Assembly: GCA_021234535.1 (NCBI GenBank)
Contig: CM037843.1
Location: forward strand, 25,513,911-25,577,910
Source of the DNA: Stichopus chloronotus
Taxonomy: Eukaryota > Echinodermata > Holothuroidea > Aspidochirotida > Stichopodidae
DNA length: 64,000 nt
Direction of reading: 5' to 3'
Shown piece by piece: positions 9,715 through 21,095 of this stretch (position 1 is its first letter; each line of letters begins with the position of its first letter). A program made the position numbers and the translations under genes. Under the pieces are notes generated by a model. That model was not told the DNA's origin, made no database searches, and worked only from the letters and a program-made list of their open reading frames with translations.

Positions 9715-10735
9715 ATAGGTTGATTTACTTTGGCGTGTGGCCAAAAAGGTTTTTACTTGGCCTATTTGACCAATGTTGACCTCAAGTGACCTTTTGAACT
9801 TCCACCAAAACAATATCATTCTTATGCACAATGTGGTATGCCTACATACCACATGTGTCCAAGCTTCTCCTCTTAAGATATCCGTGTCTAACAGGTTTTC
9901 ACAATTTGATTGCTGATTTGCTGTTGACCCAAAATGACCTTTGACCACCACAAAGAACCTTAAAGATCTTGCATTCAATGTACACATACAGACTAAATAT
10001 GAAATCTGTCAAAGCTTCCTTTCTTGACATATTGTTTAAAATGGTTTTCACAATTTGACCCCTTTTCAAGTTGACCTCTAACAAAAACGACAGGCTCCTT
10101 GTACCCTGCTAAATGTGTTACACTTACATACAAATGAGATATAAACATACTTCTGTTCTTGAGATATCAGGTGGGCAACATTTTAACAATTTGATCCTTG
10201 TTGAATCCAAATGACATTTGACCTTCATCAAAAATATATGGGGTCTTGTACTCAATGTGGTACACATACAGACTAAATATGAATTCTGTCTAAGCTTCCC
10301 TTATTGCAATGTTGTTTACAAAGGTTTTCACAAGTTGACTAACTTTGATATCCAATGAAAAAGACAGGCTTCTTGTACTCAGTACAGTACACCTACATAC
10401 TGAGATCTGTCCAAGCTTGTGTTCTTGAGATATCACGTATTTAAAGTTTTCATTATTTGATCCCTGTTGACCCCAAACGACCTTTACCTCCAACAAAATC
10501 AAGTCGGTTCTTGTACTCATAGTGCACCTACATACCAAGTACGAGATCTATCCAAGCTTCCATTCTTGAGACATTGTGTTTACAAATTTTTTGCTTTTTG
10601 ACCCAAAATAATTCTTGACCTTCACCAAAGGCAATAAGATTCTAGTACTCAATGTGGTATACCTAAATACCAAACATGAATTTTTTCCAAGCTGCTCTCC
10701 TTGAGTTGTTTACAATCCCGGCATAACATATATAA
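9715..10735. repeat. Array of about seven ~140-bp repeats
   Basis: Each unit carries GACC(C/T)-AAATGACCTTTGACC, then CTTGTACTCAATGTGGTA, ACC(T)ACATACC, TCCAAGCTTC, TTCTTGAGATATC and GTTTTCACAATTTGA in fixed order. The TTGAGATATC-type motif recurs near 9869, 10021, 10163, 10302, 10425, 10563 and 10700, a spacing of about 125-150 bp. Comparable 'TTGAGATATC' repeats are, to my knowledge, dispersed in echinoderm and other invertebrate genomes. Short ORFs here are accidental. Confidence 0.8.
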
Positions 10736-12737
10736 CATACACACTCTCATAATCACATAGGTTAATATTATCATCAAAATAAAAAATATGAGTGTTTTGT
10801 TTTCATGACCTGTGATCCTTACCTGTCATTAATCAGGTGCCAGGTGGACACTACATCTCTTGCCTAGACACCCTCCATGTTTCAAGTTTATCAAACTTCC
10901 CTTCCACTGTGAATTTGACTCACTTTATACCTTTCCACCTCATTATCCCAACCCATTTAATTTGAATACCATATAGAACTCCCTGATCAGGCTTATTGAC
11001 CCACCAAGAGGTGAAATGTGGGCTACCATTTAACTATCATTTTTTTTTAAACCAAGGAATACAATATCTCCTCCCTGTGCACTTTGTATAGGGATGAGAT
11101 AATTGACAAATTGAAAAATAAAAAAAAATGATGCTACAAATCAAAAAGTAATATGCTGAGGCAAGTTTAATAAATTGCACTTTTATTTTCAATCACATAC
11201 CATTTTATCTAGATCGATATTCTTTCAATATCACATACAATGCCTTTTACTGTACATGTGAAGTCTGAAAATTCCTTCATGATGAATTAAAGCAAAGAAG
11301 ATGGTATGAATATCACACATGCTATGCATTCACAATAAGATAAGAGTGAGCAAGGAGAACTTTACTTAAAAATGCATTGTCAGAAGAAATTAGCTTGCAC
11401 TGGGACAAGGAACACCTAAAACATTTCTGTTATGACTCATTAGGAAGGAAGAGTGAGGGTGCACAAAACGGTCAATATGGTAATAAGGATCAAACTTGTA
11501 TTGATTTCATTAATTGATGGAAAGTACCTCCAAAGTACATAATATTAAGAGAAATCTGCAGATTGAAATTAACAAGGTTGGTGTACAGCTTGCAACCATG
11601 GTCCCAACCTAACACTTTGCTTTATTTTTCCATGTTTTAAAGAGGCACTGTAAATTGTTTTATGAAATTCACTTAATTTTCCCACACCTCTCAAGTTTTC
11701 CTAACAATATTTAAAAGGTCAAACTAAGACAATCCTCATATGTTGCATAGAAATGAACATTGATGAGTAACTGGCGATTCAATTTGACTTTTGAAAATTT
11801 GTGACCAAAAACTTTTTCACCACAGTACTAATTTATATGCACAGCCGGTACATCAAAATCATTGTGAGTATTGTATGTAAAAGTAGTGACTAATTATGAT
11901 AACTATAAGCACTGCATGTGGTTTCACCCCTCAAAATCCTCACAAATTCATCAATATGAATCAACTCAACGTGCAGCTTTAACAGTAAAAGATGTTAACT
12001 TCTCCTTCAGCTTTAAAGAGACAAAATGCTAAACACAAACACACAACTTCACTGCAGTGACACGGTATTGATACATTCGAATTGTGATTGTCTTGGCATG
12101 CCTTTCAACTGATGTATCACAATTGTCTAAGTTGAATAGGAAGAAGCTCAGTACAAACATGACAGATATATAGATTTATGTAGTTTTACATATATATAAG
12201 TATTCCTTGAGGGTATGAAGGACATGACAGCCAGGGTGCAATCAGCAGTGTTGCAAGTGAAGTATGTTTTCTGAAAATGAATATACTTGGTTATAACATA
12301 TGCAAAGTAATACTTGGAAAACTATTGCTTTTTTAATGGCATTACCATCCCCTCTCCTTCTTGTGGGAATATCTGCATTCATCCGTTAAATAAACTACTA
12401 CCAAGATTATCACTGATCACTGACAAAAAAATTGTACCATGTGGGGCCACATAACTTTTTGCCAATTCTGATGCTACAGTGCACCTGTCACTAGAAAGCT
12501 TTTCTCTTGTGATAAATTAGACTCTGACTGTATGTGCACTATCTGCTACGTAGATAATGTCTACCAGACTGTTCCAGTACCTGCAACTCACCATGCTTTG
12601 AATAATAAAGGAAAGTATCTGCCATGCAATGAAACCTTCACAGAAGATAAAGACTGATGAACAAAATATGCAACAGATGTTGACAGATTCCAAAAATGCA
12701 TCCATAATACCTCATAAAACTATATTAATTCAGAATG
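10736..12737 (-). other. Gene-free stretch, probably including the ISCA2 3' UTR
   Basis: AT-rich sequence downstream of the ISCA2 stop codon. Possible minus-strand AATAAA signals (TTTATT on plus) occur near 11177 and 11622. No separate gene was recognised. The extent of the UTR cannot be read from the sequence. Confidence 0.35.
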
Positions 12738-12912
12738 TCATAACTTGAAGGAAAATGAAGCCCCACAAGAACAACCATTTTCTGCCTTTGGATTGTTGAT
12801 AATTCTGAAGGCTGACCTGATCAGCTCTGTGTGATAGTCTATAGTTGAACCTTCGATAAATTCCAGAGAGGTCTCGTCAACGACAATCTTGGCATTCTCT
12901 CTCTCAAACACT
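12738..12912 (-). CDS. ISCA2: ISCA2 exon 4
   Basis: The acceptor TTTTTTCTATAG restores Arg across the junction (AG|A). The exon encodes [18 protein letters not shown] through [13 protein letters not shown] to the terminal CSCG motif and a TGA stop at 12738-12740. The open frame extending upstream of the acceptor is intron. Confidence 0.95.
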
Positions 12913-15900
12913 CTATAGAAAAAACATACAAAGAAGATATCGCAATAAACTACAGTACAATTTGTTCCCCATTCTTGCAAAAGTAATTTCTCCCTCACTG
13001 CCTGGTCCTTTAAAAATAAAAAAATCACATTCTGACATAGAAAGGAAGATTCATCTCTTTCGTGAAAAAAAAAAAATGTGCTTGAAGTTAGCCAGAAGAG
13101 ATATAATCTCAAGAAGGTGTATATGTTATTTCCTGAAACTAATCTGTACTTGTTTCCTTCAGCAGTTCAACCTAAATTAAAAAAATATATGATGGTTTTC
13201 AAAGCAGGCAAAAAAAAAAAAAACTTCAAAATTGTATTCTGAAGCTAATTGAACAAAACTGGTTATACCTCAAAAGAGAAAGCATTCCATATGTTTACTG
13301 AGAAGACAATTTTACTGAAAAATATGCACTTACAGTACAACCCAAATAAAAGATCCAGGCACACAAATACAAACATTATAAACAACGGTGCTCAGCTTTA
13401 ATGATATGTCAACATCTATTACAGAAACTTAAGTGTTAAAACTACACTTTAAACTCTACAAATGGTCACTGGTTCTGTACAGTTTCATATCCATTTGCTT
13501 TATCCCCTTTGTTTAATAAAATAGCAAAGTCTGCAAACTATTGCAAGAACCAACATTTTTTGCTATGATACTCAATGTAAGTGCAAGTTCCTAATATCCA
13601 ATCACTGGTGATACAACTGCAGTGCGGTACCTTTTGATAGCTGTTTAAATATGACAAGATCTTAAATATTTCTGAGGTTTTCTTACAATGTTGCAACCTA
13701 CCTATCTTCATCATTTACTTTTTCATCCAAGTCAAACTTGTACTGGAAACCAGAGCAGCCACCTCCCTCAACTGTCACCCGAAGGAAAGATCCATTTGCA
13801 CCTGCAATTTCTTTGAGCCTCTGCAAATATTTAATGAAACAGAAGAAAAGATGGAAAAGAATGCAAGCTAAAGGATACACATTCTGCCCTGATTTAGTGA
13901 TATATCTTGCACTGGATTACAGCAGAGATAGTAAAGTAACATCAAACATCATTTTACTCTGTGGGCATGGTCTGCATTGCTTTAGATCTTAGCTGGCACA
14001 CACTTCCTGTCTGTGGCCATATTTCAAGTCTGGGAAGAAATATTGAGCTGGGGTATACTGGCAGTGAGGTAAGGCATCCTATATGTTTATCTTTATTGTT
14101 TAAATCAAATAGTCTCCCATCAGACATCAAGTTACGAGACCCTCAAACATGTCACCTCGTTCACATAGCTTATGAACCTAAATGGCATTTAGACTTAGGT
14201 GAGGAAAAAAACTAATAAACTGTAGGTTACAACACTCCAACCAAAACCAACACCTGCAAAGAAAGCAAACAGAACCCAGAATGAAATGGAAATGTAAAGC
14301 AAGATACACATTCCAAGCATTTTGTCTGCACCAATAAGGATGCTTTCAATACACAACAAGTGTCTTAGGGCACTATGGTCCCTTGTTCTTCGAAAGTACA
14401 GACTGTAAAATAATATACTAGAATCTCATAAATATCAAAGAAGCCATTTCAATTAATGCAATGAATTGAAGATGTTGAGTCCTACCATATAATGCAAATA
14501 GGGGTTCAAACTACAGAGAACCGGAGGGATATGCAACAAGTCACATAACTTAAACTTTATCCCATTCACTTTACAAAGCACAAGCAGCTGTAAATCTTTC
14601 CCTTAGTTACAGCCCTACAGAACTAATTCTGCAAATTGCAATAAGGTTTATCACATCTGTACCTCTTTCAAGTCCACCACCCAACAATGACAACATGCCC
14701 AGAAGGGGCACTGCTACAGTCTAGTTTTCAATGGTAGGAACACCCACTACTTTTTTTTTTTTCCATCGTGTCTTGCCCACCTTACTAATTAAAAGCCATT
14801 CACATCAAAGCACACATCACCAATGAAGCACAAGGACGTAAACTGATGCAGCCAGATTTGTCTGGAATGATCATTTAAAGTATTTCCCACAGCACTGCTG
14901 CCTCTTCATTTAATCATGAAACTATGATCTCAAGTAGTACTTCCATGATTTGCTGGAGAAGGACTGATGGACCATATAAGCATCCATAGCATGAAAATGG
15001 AGCAAAGGAATTTAAGTAAGTCCATTGCCCACAGCATGCACAAAATTTTCTGTACACATTGACACAATGAAGCAACAAGCCATACTCTCTGCAAAAAATG
15101 CTAATGAGATTGAAAATAAAAATGGAATGGTCATTACAGTACCTAAAATCTAACATCCTCCTTCCACATTTGAAGCAAATCAGACAAGGCACTGCAAAGA
15201 TCTTGCCATATCAGGAATTTTACATTGAAGGGAAAATGCAATCACCCCAATTTGTATTAGCATAGTCCCCTATCCTAATTTATGGATGGCTCTTTTGCAT
15301 CGAATGACAATATTTTTGTGACTGGATTGCTAAATTTATGCAAATTATTTGAGGAGATTTAAAAGGAGGATTAAAAGGGGGAGATTTGTAAGACTTAGCT
15401 GATGCTTCAAACTCAAGTTGGGACAACTGTTTTTTTCCTTTAAATCCAGTCCACTCAATAATATCCAAGATATGAGCACCAAAAATGATAAGGTACATTT
15501 ACTCAATATGATACACCTACACATCAAGTTTGAGGAAAAATTGAGCACTTGGTTATTGAGTTATCCCGTCACATGCCTCACATTCCAATGCAGTCACATA
15601 CACAAAAACACAGGCCAACTTGACTGCATAGGTTCCTTTGCTAACACAAGAAATAAAAAATTTATATGAGAAAAGCAAGACAGACAAAAACCAACAATCA
15701 ATTTGGATTAGATGATGCCCTCATGAGAACATCAATTAACCTCCAAAAAGCTAACATGGAAGACACAGATATCATCTCAAACACTTGAAATCTGTTAAAA
15801 GAGTCCAACAAACATTTTCTCATCACACTACTATTCTCGTAGTAGTTGATACAGTGTACTACTAGTGCAGAGACAGAAAATAGAGCACTGAGGTTTCTTA

Positions 15901-18064
15901 GTCTCCATTTCTACCAAATCAGTACATGGTAATCATTTGAAATTGCTAGACAACAGTTACCTTAACACAGCTGTCAGTCAGAAGTATTTGTTTATTTACA
16001 TCATCTTGTAAATTCTCTGTATCATTTGATTTGCTGTCCGACGAGACAGTTAGACTAGGAATCACTCTTTTAGATGCCTGTTGAAACCTCGGCAGGATTG
16101 TAATGCTGAAAAGTAAAGAGCGAAAATTTTCGGAACTTATTGATATCAGATGAACAATCATATATTATCAACAAGCGATGCAAGGAATACATCAGACAAT
16201 TTGTCAGATAATCAGTCAAACAATTAATTTAAAGTGAAATCTATCTAATCACTGTATTAATTTGAAAAGAAAACTCAAAAATAATTGTTGGTGCTACTGA
16301 TACTCTTTCTTCCTATCATGTCCTTTTTTTTAACCATGTTTAATAGCTAAGTAAATGTGAATTAAATCAATCAATGACAACAAACACACAACATTCATGA
16401 CAAAGCCCCACAGTAAAAAATTTGATAATGTAAAGATCCCATGTGGTCCATGCTAAAGTATGTCCCGACTCTATCTTGTGCAAATGCTTATTTGGACAAA
16501 TTTGATGGCTCTAAGCTAAAGAGAGTTAGCCCCTTGTATATGGAATGCCAAAAAGGCCGCATTGTTTTACCGAAAATATACGCCTACCCAAAATATAGTT
16601 CATATGGGCCTACGGAGTATACTGTATACGACTACTATATCTAAAGTACATGTCATTATATTGAAATGTTATGTCATTGTGCTAAAAATGTGTATCATTA
16701 CATCAAAAACTTATGTCATTGTACTGACAGTATATTAAAATAACATCGTTATCAGAAGTGATGATATGTTGCTAAGGCCCGTATCTGGGATAATCACATG
16801 CAAACAAAGAAGACAGGCATGCATCACTGAAGCAGACAAACGAAATAGGCGTGATGTATTGCTACTGGAAGGAACCAATTAGATTACTGAGTTTGCACAT
16901 ATTCACAGAACAAAGAGAACATGTTTGAATTTAGGTCTTTCTTCATCATTATGTGTGATGCACATCTTCTCCCTTTCACTGTCCTCTCACTGGTATGCAA
17001 CATTTCAGCTATTTCGTGGTTGGTGAAACCAGTGTCTACCAGGTCTTGTAATCTTTCGTCGATACCTGCCGTTTTCAATCTCTTCAAATCAGTCATGTTC
17101 CCCACTATAGGCCTAGGCACAATACAGTATACGCCAAAAATGCAAACAACACACATGACTAACGTTTCTGCAGTCCACCTCAAGACACACCTACAAGTCT
17201 TCCTAATTTGCATATGATTACCCTAGATAAGGGTGTGAGCACACATCATTACTTCTGCTAATGGTATCGACGTATAATTCTGGTTCAATGTTGTATACTG
17301 TCAGTACAATAACGTAAGATTTCAATATGATGACATGTATTTTCAGTGCAATGACATAACATTTTGATATGATGACGTATACTTTCCATATACAATTAAT
17401 CATATATATATTTGGTATGTAGGTATACATTGTGGGTATATGGATGTGTAAGTTGGTTATACAGGACATATATGTTAAGTACAACAACGTGACAAATGAT
17501 ATCATCATTGTATGTTGTGGCCCTTTTGGCGTTCCACAATTGTACTGTGTAATGTTGGAACTTATAGCTCATGGCATTATGCATAACTGAAATACAGTAA
17601 CTCGAGGAATAATTAAGTCCTACTATGATGACATCGATGCGTGATAGCATGAGATAACCTTTATAAAAGAATCTGAAGTAAAAATCCATTTTCATAACCA
17701 TAAACAATGTGTAGCATAGTCATCAATTTAACAAAAGTCATTCAGGAATATTAATTCTACAAAATATGGAATTTGGCTTATTTAAGACGGACAATTAATT
17801 GTCTTCATATTCGAACAAATATACACAATGGTGCGCACTAACCAAAGCAGACACCGTAATTTATACAGTCAAAATTCGTGCTCACACGCAAGGATGTCAT
17901 CATAGTGGAGCCTACTGTAAGTATTTCTGAGTAACGCACAAAGATAGCCTAGCCTAAATGTTAGCCTAGTACTAACATTTACTACTGTTAACATCACGAA
18001 AAACTAACCAGTGTTTCGTTAATGAGCGAATCATGATACCAGTTTTCACTATGGCATTGCGCAT
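12738..18064 (-). CDS. ISCA2: ISCA2, iron-sulfur cluster assembly 2 homolog, mitochondrial (four exons)
   Basis: Joining exons 18009-18064, 15961-16105, 13702-13820 and 12738-12912 on the minus strand gives 164 codons plus stop; human ISCA2 has about 154. All junctions use GT/AG and the phases fit. The protein has a basic, acid-free N-terminus ([15 protein letters not shown]), consistent with mitochondrial import, then the A-type domain from [14 protein letters not shown]. The three conserved cluster or iron ligands are Cys89 ([12 protein letters not shown]) and Cys154/Cys156 ([13 protein letters not shown], at the C-terminus). ISCA2 acts with ISCA1 and IBA57 in making [4Fe-4S] clusters in the matrix. 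The [12 protein letters not shown] and ELIRS.F..(I/L)NNP blocks favour ISCA2 over ISCA1. Intron 1 holds a foldback-like transposon. Only the tiny first exon is less certain. Confidence 0.9.
13702..13820 (-). CDS. ISCA2: ISCA2 exon 3
   Basis: Acceptor ATATTTGCAG, donor GATAG|GTAGGT. It encodes [15 protein letters not shown], then the [16 protein letters not shown] motif with the first conserved cysteine. Confidence 0.95.
13821..15960 (-). other. ISCA2 intron 2
   Basis: A 2.1-kb AT-rich intron with a T-run near 14750 and a segment at 15400-15590 that vaguely resembles the ~140-bp repeats. No nested gene recognised. Confidence 0.7.
15961..16105 (-). CDS. ISCA2: ISCA2 exon 2
   Basis: Acceptor CTTTACTTTTCAG, donor AAG|GTAACT. 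Forty-eight codons end in ILLTDSCVK, which matches the ISCA2 LTDSCV motif at the start of the A-type domain. Confidence 0.85.
16540..17545. mobile_element. Foldback-like element with long modular inverted repeats
   Basis: The left arm (about 16540-16806) and right arm (about 17206-17545) are inverted copies. The outer ends read TGGAATGCCAAAAAGGCC (left) and TGGAACGCCAAAAGGGCC (right, reverse complemented). The middle of each arm is four tandem ~21-bp units of the type ATGTCATTGTACTGAAAAT (16650-16733 and about 17296-17380). The inner ends share AGAAGTRATGATRTGT, then GG.TAATCA.ATGCAAA. Long inverted repeats built from short tandem units are the hallmark of foldback elements, including the TU elements known from sea urchins. 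The core holds one helix-turn-helix ORF. The element lies in ISCA2 intron 1. Arms and subrepeats are read directly; the class is an inference. Confidence 0.7.
16884..17096 (-). CDS. Small helix-turn-helix ORF inside the foldback-like element
   Basis: A 70-codon frame starts at the ATG of [16 protein letters not shown]. It continues [19 protein letters not shown] and [10 protein letters not shown], a clear HTH pattern of the kind found in resolvase, Sigma-70/LuxR and integrase-like transposase N-termini. No catalytic domain follows; the frame runs into [11 protein letters not shown] and stops at 16884. A plausible acceptor (TTGTGCCTAG) lies about 16 bases before the ATG, so this could be one exon of a larger or formerly larger gene. 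The arms of the element enclose it, so it may be a relic of the DNA-binding part of a transposase. Function and expression unknown. Confidence 0.5.
   Translation of the reverse strand: MTDLKRLKTAGIDERLQDLVDTGFTNHEIAEMLHTSERTVKGRRCASHIMMKKDLNSNMFSLFCEYVQTQ
18009..18064 (-). CDS. ISCA2: ISCA2 exon 1 (mitochondrial targeting end)
   Basis: Eighteen codons plus two bases (TG) precede a GTTAGT donor. Joined to exon 2, which begins with C, the split codon is TGC (Cys) and the frame runs straight into ITILPRFQQ. Basic residues and no acidic ones fit a targeting peptide. The first ATG upstream (AAATGCG context) is the only one in frame without an intervening stop. The assignment rests on splice phase and composition, not on homology. 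Confidence 0.65.
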
Positions 18065-18360
18065 TTCATGACTCAAACCCCTAGGATCTTGTCCACCGTA
18101 TTCCCGATGCGATTCACCAGAGTAACATGAATATCACAAGCCTTACTTAAAATGGTCCGTCGGATTGGCCAACAACAACGATCAGACAATGTTGCGAAAT
18201 AGCTTATAACTTGGTTGTACGTTACCAGAATTCTGTTACTGAAAACGGCTGATCAAATTCACACCGATTTGTCCATATCCATATGCAACGGGTATGTTTG
18301 GTTTCGATGATGAGATAAACCTATGGCGTCATGTGTGTAGGTTACGTGTGTTTATACATA
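18065..18360 (-). promoter_or_regulatory. Probable promoter region of ISCA2
   Basis: Sequence upstream of ISCA2 exon 1. No convincing TATA box was seen. Assigned by position only. Confidence 0.3.
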
Positions 18361-18685
18361 CGAGATCATAATATTCTTAGTTCTCATACTAAATCAGAGT
18401 TCAAAACACTGAAAACGTTGTTTACGCGATATCTCGAGATAGGAATCATGAAAACGTTTGGTACTTAGAATGTGAATACATTATATCAAGTAAAAAAGTA
18501 TTTTAATGCCTTTGGTGGAGGTCAAAGGTTATCTGAGGTCACCAAAGGTCAGACACTGAAAAACTTTGTTTACACAATATCTCAAGACAGGAATCATGAA
18601 AGCTGTTTGATACTTAGTTTGTGGATGTTTTATATCCAGTTTAAGAAGCCTGTTAATTTGGTGGAGGTCATTAAATTAAAATAAA
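18361..18685. repeat. Two ~140-bp repeat units, opposite orientation to the 9.7-kb array
   Basis: Two successive units contain CACTGAAAA.(A/C)(T/G)TTGTTTAC, then ATATCTCRAGA, AGGAATCATGAAA, GATACTTAG and TTTGGTGGAGGTCA. The ATATCTCRAGA and AGGTCA motifs are the reverse of TTGAGATAT and TGACCT in the 9.7-10.7-kb array. Unit starts are near 18400 and 18550. Confidence 0.6.
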
Positions 18686-18689
18686 TCCA

Positions 18690-20760
18690 AATTAGGTCAC
18701 GAACCAGGTGGGTTGAGGATGGTGAAAGAAGCAGTAAGTACCTTCTTAATCTGGAGAAAAAGCTTAAAGCCCAAAATACTATTATCTATCTTGTACAGAA
18801 TGATGGCACTCATATTACATCCACTGAAGGGATTCTAAGTGAACTTCTTATTTTTTTTAAGTAAGTTATACTCGCCAAGTGATACTAACCAATTGAGCTT
18901 TTTGAAGCTTTAATCTTAATTGTACATTATCAGATCAGGAATCTCTCTCTCCTCTGTTGGTGTGCTATCCATAGATGAATGTCTTGATGCACTGGAAAGT
19001 ATAACTCCGAACAAATCCCCTGGTTCTGATGGCCTCACTTCAAACTTTAACATTTCTTTTTTGGGGGGGGGGGGATTCAATAAGACACTTTGTTATAGAC
19101 TCGTTCAACCACAATTTTACTACGGGGACTCTTTTTCCAGAGCAATGTCGAGGTATCATCAATGTCATTCCCAAGCTGAACAAGGATTCTCCGATTATTC
19201 AAACTCTTAGGCCGATAGCATTTCTCAACACCGATTACAAAATCGCAGCCAAGGCCATCGCAAATAGAATAAAGGTTGTTTGGCCTCAAATTATTGGTCA
19301 TAATCGGACAGGGGTTATTGAAAAATAGGTTTGTTGGTGAAAATATGAGATTCACTTTAGATTTAATTGGTTACTGTATAGATAAGCATATCTCTGGTTT
19401 CATTATGTTTGTTGATTTTAAAAAGGGTCTTTGACACCCTAGAGTGGAAGTTTTTATTTCATTGCCTGTATGAATTTAATTTCGGTGAAAATTCATACTT
19501 GCATACTTTCTAGAGTAGACCAACAGTTCAGCGTGTATAATTAAGCATGGTTATCCTTCTAACTATTTTAAGATTAAGGGAGGCGTAAGACAAGGGTGTC
19601 CTTTCACTCCGTATTTATTTATTATTGCTGTTGAGATTTTAGCTCAAAAATTAATTCTAGTAATTATCAGAGGTGATATCTTATCATTATCATATATATA
19701 TTATAAGATTATCATCTTAAATAATGAAGTTAAGATTATACAGTACGCTGATGACACTACTATTTACTAAGATCACAGTCCGTATTCTCCTCGGGAGGTT
19801 CTCCGTGTTCTGCTGGCCTTTGGAAACGATTTTGGATTAAAGATAAATTTTGATGTAACCATTCTCTTCCCCATACTCATGCAAGACCACATTTCGTAAA
19901 TGACCTCCCCATCACATGGTGAGAAAGCCCGGTTACCCTGCTGGGAATTACATTTACTTCTAACAGAGAAGATCTTTTAAACATCTCTAAAACTACCTCG
20001 CCTTACACAGATCTTGAATTTATGGACTTATAGAGACATCACCCCAACTGGTAGGAATTCTCTATTCAAAACTCTTGCAATCTCACAACTTGTTTTCCTT
20101 TTTCAAACTCTCCCAAATCCAATCAGTAGTTTTATCTTGAAGTTGAATTCAATCCTTTCAACTTTATTTGAGCAAACAAGCCTGACAAGGTGAAAGACCA
20201 TACAATCATTAACCCTGTTCATTTAGCTGGTTTAAAGCTTATTCATTTAGGTTTTTATGAAGATAAAGATTACTTGGAATAAAAGATATTTAATCGAAAG
20301 TACTGGTGTGTGGAAGATCTCATCCGTTCTCATCCGTGCTCATTTTGTTTGAAAGCCGGTGAAATTTAAGTATCTATTGTACTGAGGCTAATATCATCAA
20401 AAAAGAAGAAATGAAATGCATATTATCATCTGCATTGTATATATGTTTAACAAGAATTGTATGTATATTAATAACGAATAAATGAGATGGAAAAAAAGCG
20501 AAAGTACTGGTGTGTGGAAGATCCATTTATTAAGTGATTTTGGTAAAAATGTTTCTTTAAATGTAATTGTAGTAATAGGGATATTCCTAACATCAAAAGT
20601 TTGTTTATAACCAATACTTGCAAAGCGTGGTCGCTGTTGAGTGAACCAATATGTAATTTAGAAAACGAAATAATTTGGAATAATTCGCATACTAAAGATT
20701 TTTTCCGTCGTTTATTTACATTGAACAACTGTTAAGTGGTTAGCAATATGCAAACAAAAT
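18690..20760 (+). mobile_element. LINE A: 5'-truncated L1/Tx1-like retrotransposon ORF2
   Basis: ORF2 pieces run in order on the plus strand: RTRWVEDGERSSKYLLNLE (linker, 18700-18760), ITPNKSPGSDGLTSN, RPIAFLNTDYKIAAKAIANR, FIMFVDFKK (RT motif A), KGGVRQGCPFTPYLFIIAVE (motif B) and QYADDTTIY (motif C, YADD at 19744-19755). Downstream follow the LAISQLVFLFQTLPNP and ENEIIWNNSHT segments. The endonuclease and ORF1 are missing. Many stops and frameshifts make it dead. A small insertion with a 25-bp target duplication interrupts it at 20320-20498. The L1/Tx1 assignment is by motif style from memory. Confidence 0.8.
20295..20523 (+). mobile_element. Small retroinsert with 25-bp target-site duplication inside LINE A
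   Basis: The 25 bases at 20295-20319 (from CGAAAGTACTGG to GGAAGATC) recur exactly at 20499-20523. Between them lie 179 bp ending in AATAAATGAGATGG and an A7 run. A long target duplication plus an A-rich 3' end marks target-primed reverse transcription of a short SINE or 5'-truncated LINE tail. Mentally removing the insert and one repeat restores an in-frame LINE reading, KRYLIESTGVWK then LLSDFGKNV, which supports the boundaries. Confidence 0.85.
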
Positions 20761-21095
20761 GTCTTCAGTTAAATGGAGATGTCGTACTGAAAAAAAAAAG
20801 TTAAGAAATTTTCGAAATTAAGTCTATAGCTCAGGCAGTTGCAGATTTCCTACTTTTTAACTCGCTTGCTTCTTTTGAACAAATAAATTTTTCTACATTC
20901 AAAACAAATAAAAAAAAACTTCTTATAAAAAAAGCGAAATGTTACGCTTACAGTTTTCTATTCGACAGCTAAAAAGATAGCCTAATACTTACAATAAAAA
21001 TAATAAAATTCATCGGGTGATTTGTAAGTAAATTATATAAAAGAGAAGTCTTTCTTTAAGAGAATAAATTGTCTTCCAAAAAGATTGTTCAGTAT

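Noticed and set aside
9391..10538. Minus-strand frames within the 9.7-10.7-kb array
   Set aside because: They repeat with the array period and carry the same peptide fragments; they are not genes.
12913..13112. N-terminal extension of the last ISCA2 exon (open frame upstream of VFEREN)
   Set aside because: It reads through the AG acceptor into AT-rich intron. The homologous protein joins exon 3 at DED-R-VFE, so the extension is not coding.
15400..15590. Possible further unit of the ~140-bp repeat in ISCA2 intron 2
   Set aside because: Only loose similarity (ACTCAATATGATACACCTACA and an AGTTATC motif). Too weak to call as a member.
16106..16161. ATG at 16161 as the ISCA2 start
   Set aside because: A good acceptor (TTTTCAG) lies inside this frame and an upstream exon fits in phase with a basic leader, so the ATG is more likely intronic.
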